Part shown: piece by piece, positions 23,795 to 34,868 of the stretch
Layout of the letters: each line of letters starts with the position of its first letter
Position numbering within the stretch: position 1 is the stretch's first letter
Assembly (NCBI RefSeq): GCF_023898315.1
Contig: NC_064614.1
Location: 1,049,234,432 to 1,049,298,431, forward strand
DNA: 64,000 bases
Origin: Schistocerca nitens
Taxonomy: Eukaryota; Arthropoda; Insecta; Orthoptera; Acrididae
Direction of reading: 5' to 3'
Made by a program: the position numbers and the translations under genes
The notes under the pieces: generated by a model
What the model saw: only the letters and a program-made list of their open reading frames with translations
Databases searched by the model: none
Told to the model about the DNA's origin: nothing

Positions 23795-24835
23795 GCTAAC
23801 CGATGACTTCTGTCACGTCAGTGTGTATTACTAAATAAAGTAAAGTAGTGTGGTATTGAGGGTAAGGGTTCAGACGGCTTCGGTACTTTCAGAGAGGAAG
23901 GAGGCAGAAAATTGATTTACACTTGCACAGAACAGGAAATGGGCTAGCGACCGACTGAGTTACTGTAATGTGGGATACACCTCGCTTGTCCACAATAATG
24001 AGATTTGTATCATGATATGTTTTTACGTTACTGACTTGCTCTCATCTGCAGCAGATAACTCTCAAGCTGTTTTGTTTCCGTATGATATGATCATATTTGT
24101 TACAGATTTATCTCGGAACTGGAAACTATAGTAAAGCATGTACTAGAGGGAAGTAGCACTTGCTTGGAAGCTGATACGTCGGCTCTTAATCAATATAAAA
24201 TACAGTACATCCATTTTCTTGAATACGATTGTGACCGCGTTGATCTTCAATTTTCTACACTCACGATGCGGTTAATGAAATCAGAAAACACCACATTTCT
24301 GGCTGATTAGAAATGATAAGATCAAATTAATGACCTCATGTGTAAGCTAAATTAAACTACTTTTGCGCTTAGAATCTTGTTCAGAATGAGCGCAAGTGAT
24401 AAAGTGAAAGCTGTTAATACAGGAACTTTTAGTCTTTAAAGTAATAAGGGGTAATATTGTAAGGCAAGTCAGTTCAGGCAGCAAGAATATTTCTAACCAA
24501 AAACCGAGTCATCCAGATTGCTTGGATGTAACTCACAAGGCTCATGTAGCCTACTATTCAACGAAATGGCAGCTGTTACACTTACATGGCAATAGATAAT
24601 CTCGATTGTTAGATATGTCTTTAACGATATGAGCTTTGTCTAGAGGATCAGCAGCACCCACTGAGTGAAATGAACTTCAGTAAGTCGTGTTCTACACGAG
24701 AGACACATGAAAATTAACATTCTGAAGTCTTTATCTCACTTGAATGCATTTATACTTATATATCATTAAGTTTATATAATTCTTATCATAGTGTCGTTTG
24801 GTTATGGACAGATTGTACTCGATGATAATTTCATA
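23795..24835. other. unassigned AT-rich sequence
   Basis: About 1 kb with no open frame of note, no recognised transposon and no clear repeat. Confidence 0.5.
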
Positions 24836-24849
24836 CTAGGGAATAACTT

Positions 24850-25053
24850 CAAAAAAAATGGTTCAAATGGATCTGAGCACTATGGGACTTAACATCTGAG
24901 GTCGTCAGTCCCCCAGAACTTAGAACAACTTAAACCTAACCAACCTAAGGACATCACACACATCCATGCCCGAGGCAGGATTCGAATCTGCGAGCGTAGC
25001 GGTCGCGCGGTTCCAGACTGAAGCGCCTAGAACCGCTCAGCCACACTGCCCGG
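24850..25053 (-). mobile_element. tRNA-derived SINE, family A
   Basis: On the minus strand: a type-II tRNA-like head with A box 'gtggctgagcggttc' and B box 'agattcgaatcc', body 'ccttaggttggttaggttt', 3' end 'catagtgctcagatcc', then a T-rich tail. Flanked by a perfect 14-bp TSD 'ctagggaataactt' (24836-24849 and 25054-25067). The TSD shows it inserted here as a unit and fairly recently. Confidence 0.95.
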
Positions 25054-25299
25054 CTAGGGAATAACTTTCAGCACTTTTATCAGCTTTTATTTAGTACGTC
25101 AAGTTTATTTAAAAGTGAGGAAAGAGTATCAACATCCCAAGAAGATTACTTATGAGAAAAGTATTTATTAATAGCAACTATTTAATTCACATTCTGCAAG
25201 TGCGCTCTAATTATGCCGTTTAGTACCCTGAAACCAATATCATCAGACTTATATTGTGTAGCTACATGTAGCTCCAATGTGTTGCATTCATGTTTAGAG

Positions 25300-25890
25300 A
25301 CGACCGTAGAGATGTCGGATGTCTAGAGAGACCCTGTCCCACACTACCGGTTTTCGCAGTTAGCTCAAAAACGTGAGCTGGAGAAAATACCGTTCCATCA
25401 TGTCCGTTACTTTTTCAATAGGAGACATGTCTGTTGATTTTACAAGCCGTGGGATAGGAGGAACATCTTGGAAAAAACGTTGGGTAATTAAATAAATATA
25501 TCCTGAGGAATTATCCTGCTGAAACAGCGCATCTGCCTATGGTGCACCAAGAGCAACGGAATGGACTGATTGATGTCTGGTCGTATCCTACGGTGTTCAT
25601 CGTTCCCTCAACAAAAATCAAAGGTGTACTACCATTATAGGGTACAGTTTTCCAGACCGTGATATCCAGATTTACTCACCTATATTGCTGCATGAAATTC
25701 TGGAGTTTCCTCCCTCCCGGTCGACCGACGGTAATGCGGAAACTTCTCATCGACAAGCATGAGTCCCTACCGTTCACCTTTCAGGGCTCGTCTTGGAGTC
25801 TGGGCGAGCAGCACTCTTACCTCGTAGCGCAGCTTTCAACAAGAGGTTGTCCTACGCGGCAATTTACAGTTAAACGCTGCAAGTAATTTT
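25300..25890 (-). pseudogene. degenerate Tc1-like transposase
   Basis: Minus-strand frames give, in order from right to left, 'FRITVGRPGG' (after the first catalytic Asp region), a YDQTSISPF stretch, and 'KSTDMSPIEKVTDMMERYF', which matches the third catalytic motif RSPDMSPIExxWDMM. Frames change several times. No terminal inverted repeats could be placed. Confidence 0.65.
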
Positions 25891-26309
25891 GTTGCGCGTT
25901 TAGCTATGTTGTTTATCTCGAAGAAAACCAGCATTTCCCTATCCAAAGATTTCCTTTTTAACCGCTTCCTATGCAAACATTTCTTTTTTAAAGGAAGTCT
26001 AATGGCGATCTGAACCACGCTCCTCAGAATGTAAGTCCAGTGTCTTAACTACAGTACCACCTCTCTTCCTAACAACTACATAGCCATCATTTTATGTATC
26101 TTCTGCTTTCTCTTAGTCGCTAACTTGATTATTACTATTTTATACGTGCAAGGACGAAAATGGAAAGCGTTGAATCCTGAAAATCCTTAAGGATAACTAT
26201 CAAAAGGACACTCTAGTGTTTCCATGCCTGTAGTACGCGTTCATTAAAATTTTGTCCTTGTACGAGTTTATTTTCAGTATTATGAGTACATCAAAAGCCA
26301 TCACTAGTG

Positions 26310-27225
26310 TAGGGTGTTTCAAAATGAATATCTAGGTTTTAGGACTTGGTAGAATCTTTTACAGTCAAGGTACGATCGTAAATAGTGCATCAAATGAAAG
26401 AGCTGCTCAAACTGCAACCGATCAATATAATACCATTCGTCACACAGCATACGTCGAGTGAACAGGCGAATTCTTCCCTTGATCAGTGTGTCTGGAGTAA
26501 CTGTTCCAACAACTGCTGAATCCTGTTTCTTAAGTTGAATAAATCAACTGATAGCGGAGGTACACATGATCCTTTATGAACACCCAAGGGTAAAATCGTA
26601 TGGCGTCAGATCGAGTGAACGTGGAGGCCATGCAAAACAATCTCTGTCATCCGGCGCCTTGAAAACAACCCAACGGTCGAGTAAAACGTCATTTAAAAAT
26701 CGTGTACTGAGTTATGCTAGTGTGGCGGCAAACCATCTTGCTGCCAAATAACGATTTGTGGATCAGCTTCTTCTAGCTGAGGAAAGAGCCATAGTTCTAG
26801 CACATCAAGATAACGACCACTAGTTACACTTGCTTCCCTGAAAAAGGAGAACACATTAACTTTACGCTGAAACAGGGCGCAAAAAACACTTGATTTAGGA
26901 GAGTCTCACTGCAATTATATCATATCGTGGGGATTTTCTGATCCCCAGAAGAGTGCGTTTGTTTTTTCACATTTATACATATGCGGAGTGTCTACTCATC
27001 ACTGAAGACGGCACGATACAGAAAATCTTCATCGGCATGCTGTAATATTTCGTTTACAAAGTTGGCACTATCGAGTCGATAGTGCTCACATTGAAGACTA
27101 GTAAGAAAAACTGTTTGAGTTGCTCTTTCATTCGATGCATTGTAAGTATTGTAGGTATTGTAAGTTGAACGTAATGAATGCTACAAGGCCATAAAACCCG
27201 GAAATTCATTTTGAAACACATTGTA
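26310..27225 (-). mobile_element. mariner-superfamily transposon, degenerate
   Basis: The ends are inverted: 'gggtgtttcaaaatgaat' at 26312 and 'attcattttgaaacac' near 27205, with TA at each edge. The minus strand near 27000-27050 reads 'ADEDFLYRAVFSDE', the first catalytic Asp motif, and near 26920 'ALFWGSENPHDMI', the conserved WGSENPH segment. Later parts are truncated and broken. It directly abuts the Tc1 element at 27226. Confidence 0.85.
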
Positions 27226-28304
27226 CACACATCAAAAAAAGTTTTGCATCACCCTGGTTCCCAGATCTCCTGAAGACAGACATTGACTGTGGATATTGTA
27301 TCACAGACACAGCTCCTTTGACAGTTCAAGGATGTCACTAAACCCGCCCAAAGATGTAAACAACCGTGCATGAGCAGCGACAGTCGATCAGTTCCAGTCA
27401 TTCCACCAGAAAGGAGGTACAATGCTCGTGTTGTGTGTAGTTCAATGATGCCTAGACGGTCAATACCGCGGTTCGATCGCGTCAGCATTGTTACTTTGTG
27501 CCAGGAAGAGCTCTCAACAAGGGAAGAGAGTGTCCTGGCGTCTCGGAGTGAACCAAAGCGATGTTGTTCGGACATGGAGGAAACACAGAGAGATGACATT
27601 CCTTCTCTCAGGCCGCTCAAGGGCAACTACTGCAGTGGATGACCGCTACCTACGGATTATGGCTCGGAGGAACCCCGACAGCAACGCCACCATGTTGAAT
27701 AATACTTTTCGAGCAGGCACAGGACGTCGCGTTACGACTCAAACAGTGCGCAGTAGGCTGATCCTAGTGCAACCATATCGGCAGCATATTGGCGAGGCAT
27801 TTGTATTCATGGACGGCAATTCGCGCCCCCATCGTGCACATCTTGTGAATGACTTCTTTCAGGATAACGACATCGCTCGACTGGAGTGGCCAGCATGTTC
27901 TCCAGTCATGAACCCTATCTAACATGCTTGGTATAGATTGAAAATGGCTGTTTATGGACGACGTGACCTACCAATCACTGTGAGGGATCTACGCCAAATC
28001 GCCGTTGAGGAGTGGGACAATCTGGACGAACAGTGCCTTGATGAACTTATGGATAGTATGCCACGACGAATATAGGCATGCATCAATGCAAGAGGGGCGT
28101 GCTACTGGGTATTAGAGGTACCGGTGTATACAGCGATCTGGACCACCATCTCTGAAGGTGTATGGTGGTTCAACATGCAATGTATGGTTTTCATGAGCAA
28201 TAAAATGGGCGAAAATGATGTTTGTGTTGATTTCTATTCCAATTTTCTGAACAGGTTCCGGAACTCTCGGGACCGAGGTGATGCAAAGCTTTTTTTTATA
28301 TGTG
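27226..28304 (+). mobile_element. Tc1-like transposon with lost catalytic Glu
   Basis: Terminal inverted repeats 'agttttgcatcacc' (left) and 'ggtgatgcaaagct' (right) bound 1.08 kb. The plus strand encodes an N-terminal PRRSIPRFDR-type start, a frameshifted helix-turn-helix, 'FRAGTGRRVTTQTVRSRL', then 'FVFMDGNSRPHRAHLV' with the second catalytic Asp, 'LEWPACSPVMNPI' and the tail 'MDSMPRRI'. The segment with the first catalytic Asp is deleted at about 27770. The codon for the third catalytic residue (Glu after MNPI) is now TAA at 27920-27922. Confidence 0.9.
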
Positions 28305-28319
28305 TATTATTATTCGAGT

Positions 28320-28545
28320 ATTTTTGGGCCGCGCATAATATACTTAACATTACTAATAATCTCCGAGAAAAAATGAGAAAGTAGCATCGTGTGGCAGGAG
28401 TTTCAAAGAGAAAATATTCAATTTATCATAACTTCACATAAACGGATATATTTTCTAACCAATCGAGTGACATATGCTCATTTCTTGGCCGCACTTATAC
28501 TTGCTTTGTGCCGCACGTGGCACGCGGGTTGGACACCCTTAGTGT
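28320..28545. repeat. possible hAT-like terminal sequence
   Basis: The segment ends 'cgggttggacacccttag', which read on the minus strand gives 'gggtgtccaacccg', a recurrent terminus of hAT-type elements, and includes 'tgccgcacgtggcacg'. No matching second end or transposase is next to it. Low certainty. Confidence 0.3.
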
Positions 28546-28649
28546 ATAGTATGACGGCTATTGATGTATCTAACGTTACTGTAATTTTTCATACGGAGAT
28601 CACAACGCAGTGTGCCCAGAGAATGTTCAAGTGCAGTCGATCGCTATCT

Positions 28650-29660
28650 TTAGGGCTATGAAAAAGTCGAATCATTGGCATGAGGGGCATTGGAGCCGAC
28701 GTGACGGTTGACTTTAGTGCATTGGCAGCAGAACGAATGGAGACAGATGGGCTCAGAACAACAGTGTGGCGAACAGAGTAGACACAGGCCCTTCCAGAAG
28801 GATAGCACTAACAGAAGATCACAAGTTTGTTCCACTGATTCTGGCGAATAGACGGATGACAAGAACAGATATCCGAGCAGATATTACACGCGGAGTGTCG
28901 CACGGACAATAGGGAGCGGGCTACTGGAAGCTGGCTTGAGACTTCGAGTTGCCACTCGTCTTTTACCATTGACGGTATACTAATGACAACGAAGAGTTAA
29001 CGTGTGTAGTGACAACGTCAACTGGGATATTGAATGGCATTCTCTGGTGTTAAGTCACGAGTCTCCTTTCTGTTTGGTGGTGGTCAGACAAAGAAAAACG
29101 TGTTAACGATCTGTTAAAGGTGACAGGAAACAGCAATTCTCGAGACCCGTAGCTCTCCAACTCCTGGCAACAGGATGTAGTAAGTTATTGGGCTCTTGGA
29201 AACAGGATGTAGGAAGTTATTGGGCGTGTCAACAGGTCTGATAAGGTAATTGTTGAACGAAAATTGAATGTTCGCCAGTAAGTGGCAAGAAGTGGTAAAC
29301 CCCTTGTCATACCACATGGCGTATTCCAGCAGGATGATACAACACGCAACAATTCAGTTAGGACACAGATGCCTTGAGGAATGTACCGATCCTCGACTGG
29401 CCCATCCAGTCACCTACTTCGTCACATGCATGTCTGGCATGCGATGGAAAGAAACACAGGATAATTCCAGCCTCTAGCCAGCAATCGTCGTGAACTGACT
29501 CAGAAGGTGTTTCAGGCATCACAAGGAGGTTTTGTGAGTGACATACGAAGTCTGCTTGCTTCCTTGCTACAACGAAAACGGGAGCTCACTCGTTCCTGTG
29601 GGGTCATACCTCATATTGATGTTGATGATGGTCATCAATTTCGAATGAAATTAAAGTTTA
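28650..29660 (+). pseudogene. second, badly decayed Tc1-like element
   Basis: Plus-strand frames give 'LTEDHKFVPLILANRRMTRT' near 28800-28860 (helix-turn-helix linker), 'GVFQQDDTTRNNS' near 29320 (second catalytic Asp context FQQDNxRxH), then a frameshifted 'LDWPIQSP' and 'HVWHAMERN' (third motif). Many stops and frameshifts. A 38-bp near-direct duplication ('aacaggatgtag.aagttatt') lies at 29169-29221. Confidence 0.6.
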
Positions 29661-30178
29661 AACATTTAATGTCTATTACGTTATGAACATTTCCACCAGG
29701 TTAGATAAATGTCGGACCGGCGATTTATGGTGTAACACTTTCCATTTCCGATAACGTATTAGTGTGTTTTTGCGCCAAATACTCGTTTCACTTATTTTAC
29801 TTTCGTTACACCTTCATGATTCAAAAATGAAAGAAACGAAATGCGTATAGCATACACACCAACATTCACAGAGATAGACTTCACCTTCCAAATACATAGT
29901 AATATCTTGTGCAACGGTTGAAATGCAAGACCACTCATTCTAAGAGTAAAAATTGTTGTTATGGACACAGCGTTTTTGTTTTCGTTACTTAATACGTGCC
30001 CTGTTCGTACTATGGTTCCTTGAATCGTAGCCAGTACTGCCGTTTTCAATGCCCCTATAAATGAGATACATTTCGTCGCATTTTTAGAGGTATTCGTTTA
30101 TTATTTCCCACTGCTGAGAACGTGAAAGAATTACGAAATATATATTTCATACACACTCTCTCACTCTCCGTCCGAAAA
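29661..30178. other. unassigned AT-rich sequence
   Basis: No coding frame or recognised element. A minus-strand frame at 29792-30049 is unlike any family I know and lacks splice context. Confidence 0.45.
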
Positions 30179-30460
30179 GACCTCGGTAGGCCTGACGGTA
30201 CCGAGCAATCACCGTGTCATCCCCAGCCGATAGGGGTCACTGGATACGGGTATGGAGGGTCTCTCCCGGCCGTTGTCAATTTTCGCGACCGGAGCCGCTA
30301 CTTCTAAGTAGCTCCTCAATTGTTCTCACAGGGGCTTATTGCACCCCTCTTCCCGACATCGCTAGGCAGCTCAGGACGGTTACCCATCCAAGTGCCCAAC
30401 AGCGCTTAACTTAGCTGATCTGACGGGAACCGCTGTTACCACTGCGGCAAGGCCGTTGGC
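30179..30460 (-). mobile_element. 5S rRNA-derived SINE (second copy)
   Basis: The minus strand starts 'gccaacggccttgccgc', then 'aagttaagcgctgttggg', 'acttggatgggtaacc' and the same body as the copy at 1639 ('caattgaggagctact', 'ggatgacacgg'). It retains more of the 5S start (GCCAACGGCC) than copy 1. No TSD was found, so it is probably older. Confidence 0.85.
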
Positions 30461-30604
30461 TTTAGTGACAGTAAAGTGATTCACTTTTTAAGATTAGTGT
30501 TCTACATCGTATTTTAAATGTGTTGAATGTACTCTTATTGTTTTTGTTTACCGTTTTGTATTCTTGTTTTAATTTAAAAAACTGAGAAAATCAAATTTCT
30601 TTTA

Positions 30605-31096
30605 TACAGTGTGGTCAGAAACAGTGTGAAAAGCTGGTGTTCGATGGTAGGTTGTGCTGAGAAATAACTGTGACGAAAACAATTCGATATGTTGCGCCGT
30701 TTCTGAGTTAATTACTATTGAAGTTAGCCAATCAGCCCGTTGCCCACGTCAATTCAGAAGACCCCAAGATACAATTAGTGTCAGTTGTTTCATGGCGTAG
30801 ACGATAGAGCATGAGACTACTCAGCGTTTGGCCCGCTTTAAATCCTTACCGTGGAACGTTCAGTTTTTGTATCGCTCTCTTGCTCGGTTTTGCGAAACCA
30901 GACGAAGAACCCTTTGGTGAGGTCGTCTCTGGCGGCCCACTTGAATTTCCCACGCAACAGCCTGATTCAATAATTCCATGCTAATTAACTCTGAAATGAC
31001 GCAACTTATCGAAATTGTTTCTTAACAATTATTTCTCACCACAACACACCCAGCAACACCGTTATAAGTTTTCATACTGTTTCTGACCACCCTGTA
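30605..31096. mobile_element. MITE with long terminal inverted repeats
   Basis: The ends 'tacagtgtggtcagaaacag' and 'ctgtttctgaccaccctgta' are inverted copies, flanked by TA on both sides (30603-30604, 31097-31098). The similarity continues inward for about 110 bases: 'gagaaataactg' on the left against 'caattatttctc' on the right, and 'tttctgagttaatta' against 'taattaactctgaaa'. No coding capacity. TA target and TIR form suggest cross-mobilisation by a Tc1/mariner transposase. Confidence 0.9.
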
Positions 31097-31799
31097 TAAA
31101 CCTTCCCATTAATTCCATTTTTTCGAATTTTTAAATTCTCTGGTAAATATCTGACCTCTTAATGTAGTGTTTTTTAGTCTTAATGTATTGCTACTTACTC
31201 TCTGTCTAAATAGTGGGACGTTAATATCAGTGACAGACCCCTCCGCCTCCGTTCATATTGGGCGAGGGAAATGAAATAATAATAAGGGGAAAAAAGTCAA
31301 ATGTTGAGTGCTCCTGTGAACGGCACGCAGATGCTGCTTACTTATGTGCGACAGCATTATCAGTACCTGACAGAGTTCGCAAGTGACCTTATTGTGGGTC
31401 TCCATTTCGCCGTCTGGTCGAATCGTGCAATATCCAGTTTTGTGGAGCATTTGGATGTGACGGTGGCTCGATGTTGGACGTATGAGCAGGCATACTCGTC
31501 GTGAAACTTTCGGTCGACAACCTCTAACCATCTGCATCGCCGCCCTGTGCACCAAACTCATCGTAATCCCTTCACATCTGCGCCTGCCACTCGTGAACAA
31601 GTAATGGACTCCTTCTCACGCTGTCATCCAGCATCTTTCGTTGGAGACTATTAGGAGCCTGACTACGGAATTACCGTTCTATGCGTAGGTTGCCTTTGGT
31701 TGCGTTTGGAATCGTGCCGTAATCGGGAACTATGGACTGCTTATGAATACCGTCGTATTACGTTCAGCGGTAAATCTTGGTTCTGCACTATCACTGATG

Positions 31800-32037
31800 T
31801 CCGCTTCCGGTAGCTGAGTGGTCAGCGCGACAGAATGTCAATCCTGAGGGCCCGGGTTCGATTCCCGGCTGGCTCGGAGATTTTCTCCGCTCAGGGACTG
31901 GGTGTTGTGTTGTCCTCATCATCATCATCATTTCATCCCCATCGACGCGCAAGTCGCCGAAGTGGCGTCAAATCGAAAGACTTGCACCAGGCGAACGGTA
32001 TACTAGACGGGAGGCCCTAGTCACACGACATTGTTGT
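31800..32037 (+). mobile_element. tRNA-derived SINE, family C
   Basis: Head 'ggtagctgagtggtcagcg', a GTC at the anticodon position, and B box 'gggttcgattccc' make a tRNA-Asp-like head. The body contains catcat repeats and 'cgcaagtcgccgaagtgg'. Flanked by a perfect 13-bp TSD 'actatcactgatg' (31787-31799, 32038-32050). Confidence 0.93.
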
Positions 32038-32073
32038 ACTATCACTGATGACCATTGTCGGCAACTAAGGTGG

Positions 32074-32240
32074 TGGTAACCTCCTATGGGTCCCTAAGAT
32101 TACACACTACTTAATCTAAATTAAACTAACTTAAGCTAAAGACAACGCACACACCCACGCCCGAGGCCCCCAACCTCTGATGGGGAAATCCGCGTGAATC
32201 GTGGGAAGGCGCCTCGGACCACGCTGCTATCCCGCGCGGC
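32074..32240 (-). mobile_element. tRNA-derived SINE, family B
   Basis: Minus strand: 'gccgcgcgggatagcag', then body 'gcttaagttagtttaattta' and the 3' end 'agggacccatagg'. Imperfect direct repeats (gtcggcaactaaggtgg / gtcggtgattatggtgg, 4 mismatches) flank it, so it is an older insertion than its neighbours with clean TSDs. Confidence 0.85.
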
Positions 32241-32390
32241 GTCGGTGATTATGGTGGCGACCTGGGGAGAGGCCCCATTCTTCCAGTATTTTGGAGGGGC
32301 ACAGCAGTGATACTCCTGGCGTCGCGGTGTCGGTAGTCATCGGCTATGACTTCAGGTCGTGGCTTGTAATTGAGGGAACTCTGACGGCAC

Positions 32391-32591
32391 AAAAAAATGG
32401 TTCAAATGGCTCTGAGTACTATGCGACTTAACTTCTGAGGTCATCAGTCGCCTAGAACTTAGAACTAATTAAACCTAACTAACCTAAGGACATCACACAC
32501 ATCCATGCCCGAGGCAGGATTCGAACCTGCGACCGAGCGGTCGCTCGGCTCCAGACTGTAGCGCCCAGAACCGCACGGCCACCGCGGCCGG
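32391..32591 (-). mobile_element. tRNA-derived SINE, family A
   Basis: Full-length copy with A-box region, B box 'ggttcgaatcc' and a T-rich tail on the minus strand. The 13-bp TSD 'ctctgacggcaca' / 'ctctggcggcaca' (32379-32391 and 32592-32604) has one mismatch and overlaps the first A of the tail. Confidence 0.93.
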
Positions 32592-32816
32592 CTCTGGCGG
32601 CACATTGGTGTTCAAGGACATCCTGCATCCTCCCTGTTATATCTCATGCGACAGTACTTTGGTGCCATTTTTCAACATGAAGCACCTCGTCACACATGGC
32701 ACGTGTCTCTGTGCACTGTCTGCATGATGTCTAGTTGCGCATGTGTCTGGCAAAATTCCCAGATTTGTCACCCACAAAATATGGGTAGGACCAACTTGGA
32801 CATCACTTCCGTTCAG

Positions 32817-33945
32817 GACAGGCAGAAAAAGTGAGGAAGAGCAAAAGAAAAGGTGACAAGAGAGGACGAAATACTAAAAGAAGAGGAAAAAGGGAAATGA
32901 TTCAAGGATTAGAAAGCACTAAAATGGGAAGGGGGAGGAGGTATATGAAAAGAACTCATTAGGAGATTCGGGTTGGACTGAGATGAGTAATACGAGGGGC
33001 GTTCAGAAAGTAAGCTCCGATCGGTCGCGAAATGGAAACGACTATGAAAATCCAATAAAGCTTTGCACAGATGTGTTGGGTAGTGTCTCTAGTATAACCC
33101 CAGTTAGCATCACGTCGCTCTTCTCATTTCTGAGCTCGCAGTGAGTGCGTAAAGATGTCTAGAAAATAGTGTCTGCCGCCAAGTACGAGGGCCTGGTGAG
33201 AAATTTCGCCTGAAGCTATGCAGCTAACATTACATAACTGTCGTGCTGTTTCTTCTTCAAGACAATTCTCAGCCGCATTCTGCAGGGGCAATGAAGATGC
33301 TCCTGCATCGTTTTCAAATGGAAATGTGAGATTACCCACAATACAGTCCGCAATTGTCTCCCCCTGAGTTTCATCTCTGGTCACATGAACCGCTGTCTTT
33401 GAAGACAACATTTTGACACAGACAACGAGGTGTAGGCCAGCGTGGAGAATTGGCGGAAAGCACTGGCGGCTGCCTTCTATGACGAGGCTATTGAAAAGTT
33501 GGTACAACGCTATGACAAAAGTCTAAGTCAGAACGGCGACTACGTAGAGAAGTAGCTGAAAGGTGTAGCTAATTGTTACAAGTAAAACATTTCTGATGTT
33601 CACTGTGGTTTCAATTTGGCAATCAATCGGAGCTTACTTTCTGAACAGGAACAGGCCTCGTAGTTCCATAGGACCTATCTCTGACTTGTGGAGAGAGGCT
33701 TGTTCCTCTGGTTTACATAATAAATGGAGTCACTCTTATTATATCAAATGAGCCAATGCAACGAAATTAAGAGTGTTTTTTAGGTTTGTTTTTCTTTTCT
33801 ACTGCTTCTTACTGATCGTGAAAGAAACAAAAGATATCACGTTACTCTTACAAGCAATGCGACTCTGAACTCTGTGTTATTCCATTGTTTTAACTGTATC
33901 ACACAAAAAAGAGATGTTAATACGTGTACTTTATATTAGTTACAA
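32817..33945 (+). repeat. dispersed or duplicated repeat, copy 1 (with mariner inside)
   Basis: 'gacaggcagaaaaagt', then a purine-rich stretch and 'gattcgggttggactgagatgagtaa', then after the mariner 'ttccataggacctatctctg' to 'aatacgtgtact'. It matches 35121-35570 over its whole length apart from the mariner, in the same orientation. No coding frame. It could be two copies of an unknown transposon or a local duplication. Confidence 0.85.
32993..33660 (+). mobile_element. mariner, N-terminally deleted
   Basis: Inverted ends contain 'gttcagaaagtaagctccga' (left) and the reverse near 33630-33650, flanked by TA (32991-32992 and 33661-33662). The plus strand has 'LQDNSQPHSA' (second catalytic Asp context, about 33260), 'YPQYSPQLSPPEFHLW' (third motif, with Asp replaced by Glu) and the C-terminal 'IEKLVQRYDKSLSQNGDYVE' (33489-33550). 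The DNA-binding half and the first Asp are absent, and several stops are present. Confidence 0.9.
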
Positions 33946-34077
33946 CAGTTATGCACCAATTTGCCTCAGGAGAGGTTCTATGACAACTATCTCAACCGAG
34001 TCAATACATGCAATCCAGGCCAGGGGGCGTGCAACATTATACTGATATACTGATAAGCGAGCTCATACTGTCAAGTT

Positions 34078-34271
34078 ACCAGACGGAGTGGCCGAGCGGT
34101 TCAAGGCGCTTCAGTCTGGAACCGCCTGACCGCTACGGTCGCAGGTTCGAATTCTGCCTCGGGCATGGATGTGTGTGATGTCCTTAGGTTAGTTAGGTTT
34201 AAGTAGTTCTAAGTTCTAGGGGACTGATGACCTCAGATGTTAAGTCCCATAGTGCTCAGAGCCATTTTTGA
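34078..34271 (+). mobile_element. tRNA-derived SINE, family A
   Basis: Head 'gagtggccgagcggttcaag', B box 'ggttcgaattc', 3' end 'gtgctcagagccattttt'. Direct repeats 'actgtcaagtt' / 'actgtcatgtt' begin at 34067 and 34272. It lies downstream of the host gene's terminal exon. Confidence 0.9.
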
Positions 34272-34492
34272 ACTGTCATGTTCTTTGTAAATTTGACTCG
34301 AATTTAGGATCCCTGAAATAACATAACATTCCCTCCCAACCCGTGAAGGTTCATTTCTTTTCGTTGGCCCATGCTGGATACTTCACTTTTTGGTCAGGCA
34401 GTCCATAAAGTTCGAAGTTCCTGTGAAACACTGAAACATAGAACCATACAGTATACTATTGGTCGGTTTTGGTGAGATATATTTTATTAAGG

Positions 34493-34498
34493 GTGTAA
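34493..34498 (-). terminator. AATAAA polyadenylation signal candidate
   Basis: 'tttatt' on the plus strand is AATAAA on the minus strand, about 160 bases past the stop codon at 34656. It is a plausible 3' end for the host gene, but the hexamer is common in AT-rich DNA. Confidence 0.4.
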
Positions 34499-34655
34499 TC
34501 CTTTACTAAAATTGTGTAATCACAAATATACTGAAAATACACATTTTAGAAGTAATCACAAGCAAAACTTAAGCAGAATCTCGCTTTACTTTGAAAGCTC
34601 TGTCCAGTGTTTGGCGATGGTACCACAGTTAGAGAACCTGTGCGAGTCGACAGTA

Positions 34656-34868
34656 TCACTTGTTGCGCAATGGTGATGATGCCCAGGGACGCTCTCCTTC
34701 CCAGTAGTTGCTGTCCTCTTCCGAAGAGTCTTCAGGCTGCATCTGGCCGGCCACCGGCTGGTACGCAGGAGCGGCACCAAACAGCCAGGCACGGAAGTAC
34801 GGGCCTTCCTCTACCATCATAGAGAACAGCCCCGTCTGCAGAAGGCGCGTCCCGGCGCTCAGACACGC
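34656..34868 (-). CDS. terminal coding exon of a tetraspanin-like gene
   Basis: Directly upstream on the minus strand is a good acceptor, 'cgttttccgtgttttcag'. The 213-base frame then runs without a break to TGA: 70 residues beginning 'ACLSAGTRLLQTGLFSMMVE', continuing 'EGPYFRAWLFGAAP', then an acidic stretch 'QPEDSSEEDSNYWEGE' and ending 'PLRNK'. It is GC-rich and unlike the nearby repeats. It starts in phase 0, matching the end of the exon at 43851. Inferred role: end of the last membrane segment plus a cytoplasmic tail. The name rests on a remembered pattern (a hydrophobic segment followed by a (R)xLQT motif) and could be wrong; that this is a real exon is more certain. Confidence 0.65.
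   Translation of the reverse strand, partial: ACLSAGTRLLQTGLFSMMVEEGPYFRAWLFGAAPAYQPVAGQMQPEDSSEEDSNYWEGERPWASSPLRNK

Larger units (their letters stand above)
31280..32816 (+). mobile_element. Tc1-like transposon interrupted by three SINEs
   Basis: Transposase pieces in order: 'LIVGLHFAVWSNRAISSFV' and 'VTVARCWTYEQA' (helix-turn-helix, 31380-31490), an NPFTSAPATREQVMDS-type linker (31570-31610), the first Asp region near 31770, a 'MVATWGEAPFFQYF'-like segment (32255-32300), then 'GAIFQHEAPRHTWHVS' at about 32665 (second catalytic motif). The coding text continues correctly from one side of each SINE to the other, showing all three landed in this one transposon. Stops and small indels make it inactive. 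Confidence 0.85.

Noticed and set aside
31803-31875. tRNA-Asp-like gene (also Gly-like at 35690 and Ser/Leu-like heads elsewhere)
   Set aside because: Each continues into a SINE body and lies between TSDs; they are SINE heads, not functional tRNA genes.
33124-33507. 127-codon minus-strand frame
   Set aside because: It is antisense to the mariner C-terminal half (second and third catalytic motifs on the plus strand).
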